Source: Halorubrum aidingense JCM 13560
Lineage (GTDB): Archaea > Halobacteriota > Halobacteria > Halobacteriales > Haloferacaceae
Reading direction: 5' to 3'
Assembly: GCF_000336995.1 (NCBI RefSeq)
Contig: NZ_AOJI01000022.1
Span: 358,512-422,511, forward strand
Length of the DNA stretch: 64,000 bases
Shown: positions 8,387-16,496 of the stretch, one piece after another
Numbering within the stretch: the stretch's first letter is position 1
How the letters are laid out: each line of letters opens with the position of its first letter
Notes under the pieces: model-generated
The model's input: the letters and a program-made list of their open reading frames with translations, nothing else
Told to the model about the DNA's origin: nothing
Databases searched by the model: none
Translations under genes and position numbers: made by a program

Positions 8387-8851
8387 TCAGATCGTCGTCC
8401 GTCGCGGGTCCTCGTCGGTGAGCTGGCGGACGGTCAGGACGGGGACCGGACACGTCCGAACCACGCGCTCGGCGACCGAGCCGATGAGGAACCGGTTCTC
8501 TCCGTGTCGCCCGCGCGTGCCCATCGCGACGATGTCGGCGTCGACGTCGCGCGCGTACTCGGCGATCTCGGCCGCCGGCCGCCCCTCGCGGGCCTCGACC
8601 GTGACGTCGAGGGAGGGGTCGCGATCGGTCGCGGCGTCGGAGACCTGGTCGAGCGCCTCTCGCCCCCGGTCGTCGAGCGCGTCGCGCAGGTCGTCTCTGA
8701 CCTCGTCGGGCGTGGACTCGACCTCGCCGCTGTCGACGACGTAGACGGCGTGAACCTCGGCCTCGAACCGCGCGGCGATGTCGATCGCGAAGTCGACGGC
8801 CCGGCGGACGCTGTCGGAGCCGTCGGTCGCGATCACGATCGTGTCGAACAT
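8387..8851 (-). CDS. Universal stress protein (single UspA domain)
   Basis: 154 residues of a complete UspA domain: MFDTIVIATDGSDSVRRAVDFAIDIA at the start, the nucleotide signature GTRGRHGENRFLIGS (G-x2-G-x9-GS) and the closing CPVPVLTVR. ATP binding is therefore expected. Cytosolic. Located 77 bp downstream of the DHH gene's start on the same strand; no operon partner is evident. General stress role by family; no specific signal can be inferred. Confidence 0.92.
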   Translation of the reverse strand: MFDTIVIATDGSDSVRRAVDFAIDIAARFEAEVHAVYVVDSGEVESTPDEVRDDLRDALDDRGREALDQVSDAATDRDPSLDVTVEAREGRPAAEIAEYARDVDADIVAMGTRGRHGENRFLIGSVAERVVRTCPVPVLTVRQLTDEDPRRTTI

Positions 8852-9313
8852 AGCCGGGCGTTCGCCGCAGCGATACCTAAAACCCGGCGGTCGGGTTCGG
8901 TGGTGAGGTATAGAAACCGCGGCCGCGACTCCGACTGCGACTGCGACAGGTCCTTATAAATGAGCGGTGCGGTGGCGCGTGCCGAGGAGCGGCCGACAGG
9001 CCGCGAGTCGCACGCGCGAGGGACGCGGCGACCGAAGGGAGCCGCGAGGCTGGGGAGGCGTGAGGAGCGGTTGCGGTGCTGTGCGGGCGATGCTGTGCGG
9101 GGCGGGACGCAAACGACTCGCCCCGCCGACGAGAGTTTTGGAGGTGGCCGCCCCGCTATCCGTAGCAACCGCTTATAAACGATCGACGGATACTCCAGAG
9201 ACGATCACTCCCTGATCCACGACGACCGTTTATAAATTGTCACCGCCCCCGCCGACAATCACTTATAAATACTCTCTGCCCGCTACCGCCCGCTACTGTC
9301 CACTACAGCCGCT
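8852..9313. other. 462-bp non-coding region carrying structured repeat copy A and several TATA palindromes
   Basis: No frame here has a credible start or protein-like composition. The region contains repeat copy A and further TTTATAAA-like sites: GCTTATAAAC (about 9171-9180), GTTTATAAAT (about 9229-9238) and CTTATAAATA (about 9262-9271). A hairpin GCGGGGCG/CGCCCCGC spans 9097-9126. The flanking genes both lie on the minus strand, so plus-strand TATA boxes here do not serve any annotated protein gene. Confidence 0.6.
8954..9091 (+). repeat. Structured dispersed element, copy A (putative non-coding RNA or mobile element)
   Basis: Begins with TTATAAA (8954-8960), then GCGGTGGCGCG. Hairpin P1: outer stem GCGCGTGC/GCACGCGC (8975-8982 / 9010-9017), inner stem GCGGCC/GGCCGC (8989-8994 / 8999-9004), loop GACA. 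GA dinucleotides flank the inner stem on both sides (8987-8988, 9005-9006). Next comes GCGAGGGAC, hairpin P2 GCGGC/GCCGC (9025-9045), then GAGGCTGGGGAGGCGTGAGG and a G-rich tail. Copies B and C share the conserved blocks but carry different, still complementary, stems. A second TATA palindrome at about 9172 closes the element. Function unknown. Confidence 0.7.
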
Positions 9314-10924
9314 CTACGCCAAGAAGACGTGTCGCGGGCGGTCCGCGAGCACCTCGCGGCCCCACTGGACCGTCTCGCGGAACTCGTCGGAGCCGAAGAA
9401 CGCCATCGCGTCCTCCTTGGCCGTCCACTGGCTGGCGATGAACATGTCGTCGGCGTTCTCGACGTTGATCATCAGGTCGGTCTCGAGGTGGCCCTCCATC
9501 TCGGAGAGCAGGTCCTCGACGTCGTCGAACGTGTCGACGAAGTCCTGTCGGTGCTCGGACTTCGTCGTGTAGAACATCCCCATCGTGCCGAACCCGGACT
9601 CCTCGCCGGCGCGGCCGACGACCTCCGGCAGCTCCGAGAGGAACCCCGCGGCGGTCTCGGCCGCGGAGGCCGTCTCCCAGATGGAGACGACGGCGGCGCG
9701 GTCGGTGTGGCGCCCCTCGTACACCGCGGTCTTCACGTGCGTGCCGTAGTGGTCGAAGTTCCCGCGGAGCCCCTCGACCTCGTCGAACAGGTCGTCGACG
9801 TCGGCCTCGCTGTACAGCACCGTCGCGTACACGTCCTCGCCGTGGGGCTTCCCGGCGTAGATATTGAGGTCCGCGAGTTCGCCACGGATGTCCTCGTCGG
9901 AGGTTCCCTCCTCGCCCTCGCCGCCGTGCTCGCTCCCGTCACCGCCCGCGTGGGGGTGGTCGCCCTCGCCGGCGCCGTCTCCCTCACCGTGCGGGTGGTC
10001 GCCCTGTGGGGCGCCGCCCGTTGCACCGGCGTGGTCGTGACCGTCGCTGGGACCGTGGTGACCGCCGGCGTGGTGATGACCGCGCTCACCGTGGCCGTGG
10101 CGACCCTCACCGGAGTCGGCGCCGGTCGCTTCGTCGTCCGCCTCGCCGGTCGGCACCGTCTCGCCCGCGAGGTACGCGCCGAGGTCGGCGGGCGGGAACC
10201 GCCGCCCGATGTAGAACTCGCCGAACTCGCCGTACCGCGAGGAGGCCGGATCGAACCGCATCTCGTAGACGATGTCCTTGATGTCGGTGGGGTCCGAGCC
10301 GAACAGGGTGACGCCCCACTCGTGGCTGTCGAAGCCGACCGAGGAGGCGATCACCTGTTTGATCTTCCCGGCGTACCGCTTGCCGACCTCGCCGTGGTCG
10401 GCCATGAGGTCGGCGCGGTCCTCGAAGCTGAGGTCGTACCAGTTGTGCTCCTCGCCGCGTCGCTTGCTCATCGGGTAGAAACAGACGTACTCGTCGTCCG
10501 GAATCTCCGGCGTCAGTTTCCCTTCGATGTACCGGCGGAGGCCGGCGTCGACCGAGTCGGGGTCCTCGAAGTACTCGTCGGAGACGTAGCCGGAGACCTC
10601 CGTGACGGAGACGTACGAGGTCGTCCGCTCCGTGAACTTCGCGAGCGCGGTGTCCTCGAACCGGCGCTCGATCGACGAGAGGTCGTCGAGCGTGGGCCGG
10701 AAGTGGACGAAAAGCAGGTCGGCCTTGTGCCCGAGCACGGAGAAGAGCCCGGAGTCGCCCTCGTCGGCGTCGGCGACCAACTCCCGGTGTTTCAGGAAGG
10801 CCTCGCCCTCCTCGATCGCCTGACGTCGCTCTCGTTCGGGCGCCTCGCGCCACGCGTCCCAGTCGATACTGCGGAAGTCGTGCAGCGAGAACCACCCCTC
10901 CTCGGTCTGTGGAGCCTCGACCAT
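9314..10924 (-). CDS. pitA: PitA: HemQ/chlorite-dismutase-like domain fused to an ABM-like monooxygenase domain
   Basis: 536 residues. Residues about 10-250 are a chlorite dismutase/HemQ (coproheme decarboxylase) domain: Tyr150 in CFYPMSKRR corresponds to the catalytic tyrosine of HemQ and His177 in MADHGEVGKRY to the proximal haem ligand; HEWGVTLFG and YGEFGEFYIGRRF are further hallmarks. A His/Gly/Asp-rich linker (about 270-340, with HGHGERGHHHAGGHHG) joins it to a C-terminal dimeric alpha/beta barrel of the antibiotic-biosynthesis-monooxygenase type (about 355-536). The fusion is known in haloarchaea as PitA. Likely role: haem synthesis from coproporphyrin; the linker may bind metal (inference). 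Monocistronic. Confidence 0.9.
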   Translation of the reverse strand: MVEAPQTEEGWFSLHDFRSIDWDAWREAPERERRQAIEEGEAFLKHRELVADADEGDSGLFSVLGHKADLLFVHFRPTLDDLSSIERRFEDTALAKFTERTTSYVSVTEVSGYVSDEYFEDPDSVDAGLRRYIEGKLTPEIPDDEYVCFYPMSKRRGEEHNWYDLSFEDRADLMADHGEVGKRYAGKIKQVIASSVGFDSHEWGVTLFGSDPTDIKDIVYEMRFDPASSRYGEFGEFYIGRRFPPADLGAYLAGETVPTGEADDEATGADSGEGRHGHGERGHHHAGGHHGPSDGHDHAGATGGAPQGDHPHGEGDGAGEGDHPHAGGDGSEHGGEGEEGTSDEDIRGELADLNIYAGKPHGEDVYATVLYSEADVDDLFDEVEGLRGNFDHYGTHVKTAVYEGRHTDRAAVVSIWETASAAETAAGFLSELPEVVGRAGEESGFGTMGMFYTTKSEHRQDFVDTFDDVEDLLSEMEGHLETDLMINVENADDMFIASQWTAKEDAMAFFGSDEFRETVQWGREVLADRPRHVFLA

Positions 10925-11062
10925 ACGTCGACTTGGGTCGCCGGGACTTAGGGGTTTGTGAGTCGTCGTCGCGTAGCCGGGGAGAAGCCGTCTCGACGAG
11001 TCGAGCGATCGAACTTATGAAACATCCAACAATATTAATCGTGAGGGGCGCGTTGGTGACAC

Positions 11063-12313
11063 ATGGCCATCGCTCGGCACGAACGCGGACTACGGGCGGA
11101 CCTGCGGGCGTTGCTCTCGCAGGTCCATCCGGTGTTCATGCTGCCGCCGCTCGCGGCCTCGTGGTTCGGTGCGGCCGTCGCCGGCGAGTTCGCACTCTCG
11201 GTGGGCGTGATTCACATGGGCGCGATTTTCTTCGCGGTGTACACGGCCCACGTGAAGGACGGCTACGTCGACTTCTACCGGCGCGGCGAGGACGACGACC
11301 ACCCGATGACGGTCCGCGGCTGTCGCCGCTCCCTCCTCGCCGCCGGCGTCGGCTTCGCCGCCTGTACGCTCGCGCTCGGCGTGCTCGTCGGCCCGGGCGC
11401 CGCGCTCGTCACCCTCCCGACCTGGTTCATCGGATACCTCCACGCGCCGCAGCTCGACACGAATCCGCTCACCACGACGCTGGGGTACCCGACCGGTATC
11501 GCGCTCGCGCTGCTCGGCGGGTTCTACGTCCAGACGGGCGCGGTGACCGCGACGATACTCGGATTCGCGCTCGTCTTCCTCGTGACGCTCGCCGGCGTGA
11601 AGATCATCGACGACGAACAGGACTACGCGTACGACCGGTCGATCGACAAACGAACCGTCTCGGTGCTGCTCGGCCGACCGCGAGCCCGGACGCTGGCGTT
11701 CTCCCTGCTGATGGCCGGGCTCGTCGGCGTCCTCTGGGGGACGGTCAGCGGGCTGTTTCCACCGTCGGCGCCGGCCGCGGCGCTGGCGTTCGGCTCGATC
11801 GCGCTGGTGGCCAGTCGGGCGGGCCCGACGATCGCCACGATGCTCCTGATCCGCGGCGCCTACGTCTTCTTGGCCGTCCTGCTCGTGGCCGTCTGGTTCC
11901 GGCCGCTGTCCGGCACCCCGCTTCCGGACGTCACCGCTCTCGGGCCGTACACGTACCTCGCCACCGAGATCGCCTTCGGCGCCCTCGCGTTCGGCCTGCT
12001 CCGCTACGCCGGCGCGCTCCGGCAGGCGGCCCGAACGATCGCCGCCCTGTATCCGATCGCGTACCTCTGGGACTGGTACACGCTGGAGGTCGGCGTCTTC
12101 GAGATCCCGATGCGCACCGGGTACGACCTGTTCGGGATCCCGATCGAGGAGCACCTCTTCATGATCGTCGTGCCGGCGCTCGTCCTCGGCGTTCACGAGA
12201 CCGTCCGGAGGCTCTCGGCCGAGCCGACCGAGCCGACCGAGTCGACCGATCCGGCCGAGTTGACCGAGCCGACCGAGCCGGACGACGCGCCTCGAAGGGA
12301 TTCGCACACGTGA
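11063..12313 (+). CDS. UbiA-type prenyltransferase fused to a lycopene cyclase domain
   Basis: 416 residues, mostly membrane helices. The N-terminal part (about 15-285) has both UbiA aspartate motifs: DGYVD (66-70) and DDEQDYAYDRSIDKRT (183-198), which bind Mg2+-prenyl diphosphate. The C-terminal part (about 297-385) matches the CrtYc/CrtYd-type lycopene cyclase domain, with ALYPIAYLWDWYTLEVGVF and PIEEHLFMI (360-368). The tail is a Glu-Pro-Thr repeat. Haloarchaea elongate lycopene with a UbiA enzyme to make C50 bacterioruberins and cyclise it to beta-carotene with CrtY; a fusion of both folds suggests isoprenoid or carotenoid chemistry, but the reaction is unproven. An AATATTAAT box (about 11031-11039) suggests a leaderless start. 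Confidence 0.85.
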   Translation: MAIARHERGLRADLRALLSQVHPVFMLPPLAASWFGAAVAGEFALSVGVIHMGAIFFAVYTAHVKDGYVDFYRRGEDDDHPMTVRGCRRSLLAAGVGFAACTLALGVLVGPGAALVTLPTWFIGYLHAPQLDTNPLTTTLGYPTGIALALLGGFYVQTGAVTATILGFALVFLVTLAGVKIIDDEQDYAYDRSIDKRTVSVLLGRPRARTLAFSLLMAGLVGVLWGTVSGLFPPSAPAAALAFGSIALVASRAGPTIATMLLIRGAYVFLAVLLVAVWFRPLSGTPLPDVTALGPYTYLATEIAFGALAFGLLRYAGALRQAARTIAALYPIAYLWDWYTLEVGVFEIPMRTGYDLFGIPIEEHLFMIVVPALVLGVHETVRRLSAEPTEPTESTDPAELTEPTEPDDAPRRDSHT

Positions 12314-12386
12314 ACGCGCTCGCAGTTCGATCGCCGAGTGACGCCCGACCGAAACCCTTTCACCACGACTCAGAAAGGTAGGGGCA

Positions 12387-12956
12387 ATGCGGAAAAGCGG
12401 GCCGCCGAAAGGACTGATCTCGTACCTCGTGTTGGAGCTGCTGGACGAGCGCCCCCGGTACGGGTACGAGCTGCTTGGCGAGATCACGGCGATCAGCGGC
12501 GGCCACTGGGAGCCGTCGTACGGCTCGGTGTACCCGATTCTCTACAAGTTCGAGGAGGACGGCGTCGCCGAGCGCGTCGAACGCGCCGACGAGCCCGACC
12601 GGAAGTACTTCGCGCTCACCGAGGCGGGCCGCGAGATGCTCGTCGAAAAGCGCCGCGAGATCGGCGGCGAGGCCAAGGACTTCGGCGACGTCGTCCTCGG
12701 GTTCTACCACCTGTACGCCGCGCTCGCCACGGACGACCGGTTCGCGGTCGACGACGCCGACGGCGACTGGAAGTTCTCGGAGCGTTACAGCGCGTGGATC
12801 GTCGAGCAGACGATCCGTCACCACGAGCGCGACTTCGGGGAGTTCGAGCGGATCGACGCCACCCCCGAGGAGTTCCACGCCGGGAACTCCGAGAACGCCG
12901 AGGACTCCGAGAACACCGAGGACTCCGGGCCGGCGGCGTCGGGCGCGGTCAACTGA
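12387..12956 (+). CDS. PadR-family transcriptional regulator
   Basis: 189 residues. The N-terminal winged helix is typical PadR: GLISYLVLELLDERPRYGYELLGEI, then WEPSYGSVYPILYKFEEDGVAERV and RKYFALTEAGREML. The C-terminal half is helical and acidic, ending in repeats of NAED/NTED-type residues. PadR regulators usually control detoxification or transport genes nearby; the neighbours are the prenyltransferase fusion upstream (same strand, 73 bp) and a convergent SDR gene. Ligand and targets cannot be read. The start ATG at 12387 gives the canonical N-terminus. Confidence 0.92.
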   Translation: MRKSGPPKGLISYLVLELLDERPRYGYELLGEITAISGGHWEPSYGSVYPILYKFEEDGVAERVERADEPDRKYFALTEAGREMLVEKRREIGGEAKDFGDVVLGFYHLYAALATDDRFAVDDADGDWKFSERYSAWIVEQTIRHHERDFGEFERIDATPEEFHAGNSENAEDSENTEDSGPAASGAVN

Positions 12957-13006
12957 CCGGCTGTCTCTTTCGATTCACTCCGTCAGCCGTCCGCGAAAAT
13001 CGCCCG

Positions 13007-13819
13007 CTAGCGGTCGATCAGCCGAGCGAGAATCCGGCCCGGAAGCCCGGCCCGAACGAGTCGGTCGGCGAGTCGATCGGGAAGCACGGCCGTCACTCGC
13101 GGGAGCCACCGCGCGCGTCGGCTCACGCGGTACCGGGTCCGCGGTCGGTCGGTCGTGGCCGCGACGACGACGCGATCGACGACCGCGTCAACGCTGGTGG
13201 CGGCGGGCGCGTAGCCGGCAAACGATCGGTACGCGTCGGCGTACGGGCCGTCCGGATGGCGCTCGGCGCGCTCACGGGCCTCTTCGGCCGCGCGCTCGTT
13301 GAGCCCGGTCCGGACAGGTCCCGGCTCGACGAGCGCGACGGTGACGCCGCGGGATTCCACTTCGCGGCGGAGCGCGTCGACGTACCCTCGGAGTCCGGCT
13401 TTGGCGGCACTGTAGGCCCCGTGGTACGGGAGCGACACCCCGCCGAGCATCGAGCCGACGACCACGATTCGGCCGCCCCGCTCGCGGAGCGCGGGGAGCG
13501 TCGCTCGGACGACGCCGTGGACCGCGGTCAGGTTGGTGTCGATCTGGCGGCGGAAGGAGTCGACGGTGGTCTCTTCGACGGCGGCGATCTCGTACGCGCC
13601 GACGCAGGAGACGACGCGGTCGAACGGCCGGCCGCCGAGCCGCTCTGTGACCGCTTCGCCGTCCCGCAGGTCGAGCGCGTGCGTCTCCACGGCGTCGGGG
13701 AGCGCGTCGAGTCCCGGCCGGTCGACGTCGACGCCGACCACCCGGTGGCCGGCGGCCGCGAGCGCGCTGGCGACGCCGCCGCCGATTCCGCCGGCCGCCC
13801 CGGTCACGAGGACGTTCAT
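13007..13819 (-). CDS. Short-chain dehydrogenase/reductase (SDR)
   Basis: 270 residues from ATG at 13817-13819 (MNVLVTGAAGGIG). Classical SDR: cofactor motif TGAAGGIG (6-13), Asp31 after the second strand (favours NAD), Ser123 and Tyr136-x3-Lys140 as catalytic residues. The usual NNAG stretch is replaced by SCVGAYE. A C-terminal extension RYRVSRRARWLPRVTAVLPDRL with many arginines is unusual for an acidic proteome and resembles the membrane-associated tail of some retinol/sphinganine-type SDRs; location at the membrane is inference. Substrate unknown. Convergent with the PadR gene. Confidence 0.9.
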   Translation of the reverse strand: MNVLVTGAAGGIGGGVASALAAAGHRVVGVDVDRPGLDALPDAVETHALDLRDGEAVTERLGGRPFDRVVSCVGAYEIAAVEETTVDSFRRQIDTNLTAVHGVVRATLPALRERGGRIVVVGSMLGGVSLPYHGAYSAAKAGLRGYVDALRREVESRGVTVALVEPGPVRTGLNERAAEEARERAERHPDGPYADAYRSFAGYAPAATSVDAVVDRVVVAATTDRPRTRYRVSRRARWLPRVTAVLPDRLADRLVRAGLPGRILARLIDR

Positions 13820-13983
13820 GCGACGAGATAGCAGTCCGCAACGGTAGACGGTGACGGTTCTCGCGAGAAGCGAGGAGCGGCGGCGCTGGGGGCTATCGGC
13901 GACGGCAGGGGTTCGGCGAGCGGTCGCCTCGTCCGCCGATCGGTCCCGAAGGTCTATACGACGGAGCCGCGAGTATGCGGACA

Positions 13984-14190
13984 ATGTCCACCGACGAACC
14001 GTCCGTCCCGATCGTGTGCACCGAGTGCGAGACGGAGACGCGCGTGCCGCTGTCGGACGTGGCGGACGCGCTCACCAGGCACAACGACGGCAAACACGAC
14101 GGCGAGGAGATCGCCGAGGTCGACCCCGCGCTGAAAGATCAGCTCGCCGATCTCGTCGCCGAGGATCTCGGGCTGTTCGAGGGGGCGTAG
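13984..14190 (+). CDS. Small C2H2 zinc-finger-like protein (68 aa)
   Basis: 68 residues from ATG at 13984 (MSTDEPSVPIV). An ATG nine bases upstream is less likely, because a TATA-like TCTATACG near 13953-13960 lies about 27 bp before 13984. Cysteines and histidines are spaced C-x2-C-x17-H-x4-H (CTEC ... RHNDGKH), a C2H2-type metal site. The rest is acidic and helical. Small single-finger proteins are abundant in haloarchaea and often regulatory, but this one is not assigned. Divergent from the SDR gene. Confidence 0.75.
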   Translation: MSTDEPSVPIVCTECETETRVPLSDVADALTRHNDGKHDGEEIAEVDPALKDQLADLVAEDLGLFEGA

Positions 14191-14312
14191 CGCCCCGTTC
14201 GGCCGACGCACGGGCGTTCCCTCGCACGTCGACGGCCCGGACTGGTCGGCGGCGGAACCGTTCGAAGGCGAGGGTTTAGTGCCGCCCGCGCCAACGGGAC
14301 GGTAGCACCCAC

Positions 14313-15992
14313 ATGGTACCTAACGACACCCGCTCCGTCGGCGAGCTCGAGGGCCGTATCGAGACCTTCGACTCGACGCCGCCGGCGACGCTGAGCGACG
14401 AGGAGTGCGCACAGCTGACCGACGCCCTCGTCGCGCTCGCCGACGCGTACGGGGCCCGGGGTGAGTTCGACGCGGAAGCCGAGCTGATCGCGCGACTGGA
14501 CCGGTTACGCGCCGCCAGACCGGGATCCGACGTCGATATCCACCTCGCGAGCGCGCTCGCGAACGCGACCGAGGTACACGGCCGCGCCGACGTTTACGAG
14601 ACCGCGATCGACCCCGACCGGTTGGAGGCCTACCGCGACCGGATCGAGGAGCTGTACGAACGCCGACCGGAGCCGGTGATCGCCGCACCGCTGGCCCGCG
14701 CGACGGCACAGACGGTCCACGCGAACGGAACGGCCGAGCGGCCCGGTCGGATCGGACCGCTTCTGGACCGACTCGAAACGGTGTACGACGCCCACCCGGA
14801 ACCGGACGTCGCCGCGTCGCTGCTCCGGGCGTACGCGCACGCCGAACTGTACCTCGGCGCTGACTCTCTCGACGCTGATTCCCTCGACGCTGACTCCCCC
14901 GACGGTGATTCGGGCGTAGGCGAAGACGACAGAGAGGACGGAGCGGCCTCGCACGAAGAGCAACCGGACGGGCCAAACGGCGACGGACCGGCGCGCGACC
15001 GCCTCGCCCGCGCCGAAGATCTGTTCAAGACGCACCCGGACGGCGAGGTGGCCGCCGGGCTGGCCGGAATCCTCGCCGGCCGGACGAACGCGGACGCCAA
15101 GCGAACCGACGTCGAGACGATCGAAGACCGGATCGGACGGATCGAAGCGCTCGCCGACCGGTACCCGGCACACGAGTCGGAGATCACCCGCTGGCTCCCG
15201 GTCGCGACCGCGAACGCGACGCGCGCCAGCTTCGAGGTGGCGGACGTCGGACGCGTCGAACACTGGGCGGCTCAGACCGCCGACTACCACGAACGGCTCG
15301 CGACCGCGTCCAGCGCGACGTGGGCGGCGGTGGCGACGTTCTTCTCGGCACGGGCGTCCTTCTACGACGGCGACGTGGCGGCCGGGGAGGAGAAACTCGA
15401 ACGGCTCGAAGCGCTCGACCGCCGGTACGACAACCCGGTGTTCGCCCACTGGCGGAGCCGGGCGATGTTCGACGCGGCCCGGGCCTACGTGGAGACGAAC
15501 CGCCCCGAGCGCGCCCGCGAGACGGCCGCCGAACTGGCCGCGTTCGCGGTCGGTCACGAGGACCGCGAGGCGATCGAGTCGGGGCTCGAATCGCTGTACG
15601 CGCACGCGCCGCAGATGTTCGACGAGGAACGGTTCGAGGCGGAGACCGAAACGGAGGCCGGTTCGGAGAGCGACGCGCCGGCCGACGACGAGTCCCGGGC
15701 CGCGGACCACGAGATCGCGGTCGAACCGACGTCGTCGGTCGGCGCACCCGGCGACGCGCCCGGGGAGACGGCCGCCGACGCGACCGCGTCGAGCACCGAC
15801 GACGGGAGCGGGTGCGGATCGTGCGGCGACGACGGATGCGGAAGCTGCGGGAGCGATCGGCAACTGGCTGAGCCGGCGAGCCTTCCCGTGCTCGCCGCCG
15901 CGGCCGCCGCGCTCGCCGTCGTCGTGCTGTCGGTCGCGTACACGCTCTACCGAGCGGCGGGGGCCGCGAAGCGCGCGCTCGACAGATCGTAA
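14313..15992 (+). CDS. Large helical-repeat protein with Cys-rich segment and C-terminal membrane anchor; function unknown
   Basis: 559 residues; I do not recognise the family. Most of the protein is helical, with recurring units such as EAYRDRIEELYERRPEPVIAAPLARATAQT and DRLETVYDAHPEPDVAASLLRAYAHAELY, suggesting TPR/HEAT-like repeats. A DSLDADSLDADS low-complexity stretch encoded by 15-bp repeats lies near residue 190. Near the C-terminus are an acidic linker, a duplicated CGSCGDDGCGSCG cluster (four cysteines, possible metal site) and one transmembrane helix (about 524-546) followed by a short basic tail. There is no signal peptide, so it is probably tail-anchored with the repeats in the cytosol. 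No obvious operon partners. Confidence 0.8.
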   Translation: MVPNDTRSVGELEGRIETFDSTPPATLSDEECAQLTDALVALADAYGARGEFDAEAELIARLDRLRAARPGSDVDIHLASALANATEVHGRADVYETAIDPDRLEAYRDRIEELYERRPEPVIAAPLARATAQTVHANGTAERPGRIGPLLDRLETVYDAHPEPDVAASLLRAYAHAELYLGADSLDADSLDADSPDGDSGVGEDDREDGAASHEEQPDGPNGDGPARDRLARAEDLFKTHPDGEVAAGLAGILAGRTNADAKRTDVETIEDRIGRIEALADRYPAHESEITRWLPVATANATRASFEVADVGRVEHWAAQTADYHERLATASSATWAAVATFFSARASFYDGDVAAGEEKLERLEALDRRYDNPVFAHWRSRAMFDAARAYVETNRPERARETAAELAAFAVGHEDREAIESGLESLYAHAPQMFDEERFEAETETEAGSESDAPADDESRAADHEIAVEPTSSVGAPGDAPGETAADATASSTDDGSGCGSCGDDGCGSCGSDRQLAEPASLPVLAAAAAALAVVVLSVAYTLYRAAGAAKRALDRS

Positions 15993-16158
15993 CGGACGCA
16001 GAATTCGGCAGCTCGTCGCGTCGAGCAGTGAACGGTGCACACGACAGTCGGCCCGACAGCGGGCTTAGCCGTCTCGGTGGTCGGCCGGCTTCATCGCGGG
16101 AAGACGTCGCCAGTCGCGGACTCGAACGGACGCGATGTCGTCGGTCCCGTGGTCGCGG

Positions 16159-16389
16159 TCAGTCGTCCTGCGCGAACGCACCCTTCGGGTGCCCCTTGTG
16201 CTGGAGGTTGCGGTTGTCGCGCTTCCGCGTCGCCGTCGCCGGGATGACGTCGTCGACGTCGACCCGCGGGCGGCCGGTGTAGCCGTGGTCGGGATGCTCG
16301 GAGCAGTGTGCCATCGCGTCGTGAGATCCCTCCCACGGCCCTTCGGTACAGTCGTCTGCCGTGCAGACGAACACGATGTCGTCGGACAT
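16159..16389 (-). CDS. Small Cys/His-rich protein (76 aa), possible zinc finger
   Basis: 76 residues from ATG at 16387-16389. Cys9, Cys14 (CTADDC), His23, His28, Cys29, His32 and His35 are clustered in the first half, a likely zinc site; the rest is polar with KRDNRNLQHKGHPKG. A TTTTTATAC box (about 16414-16422, minus strand) lies 29 bp before the start, indicating a leaderless message. The short length and metal-type spacing resemble other haloarchaeal micro-zinc-finger proteins. Role unknown. It precedes the GTP cyclohydrolase III gene on the map but is separated from it by about 100 bp. Confidence 0.75.
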   Translation of the reverse strand: MSDDIVFVCTADDCTEGPWEGSHDAMAHCSEHPDHGYTGRPRVDVDDVIPATATRKRDNRNLQHKGHPKGAFAQDD

Positions 16390-16496
16390 GTTAGCTGACG
16401 ATTCCCAGTAGGTGTATAAAAACGTCACAGCCGGATTATCAGAATAGATATCTGACGTGAATCCCGTCGAACCGGTCCGGTATCGACGGCAGGCGG

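Noticed and set aside
8975..9017. Kink-turn in element hairpin P1
   Set aside because: GA steps are on both sides of the stem, but the internal loop is not the 3-nt asymmetric type of a standard kink-turn; kept only as tandem GA.
8960..9178. Small proteins coded by element copies A, B and C
   Set aside because: The frames differ between copies, are not conserved at protein level and follow the hairpins. Structure, not coding, is conserved.
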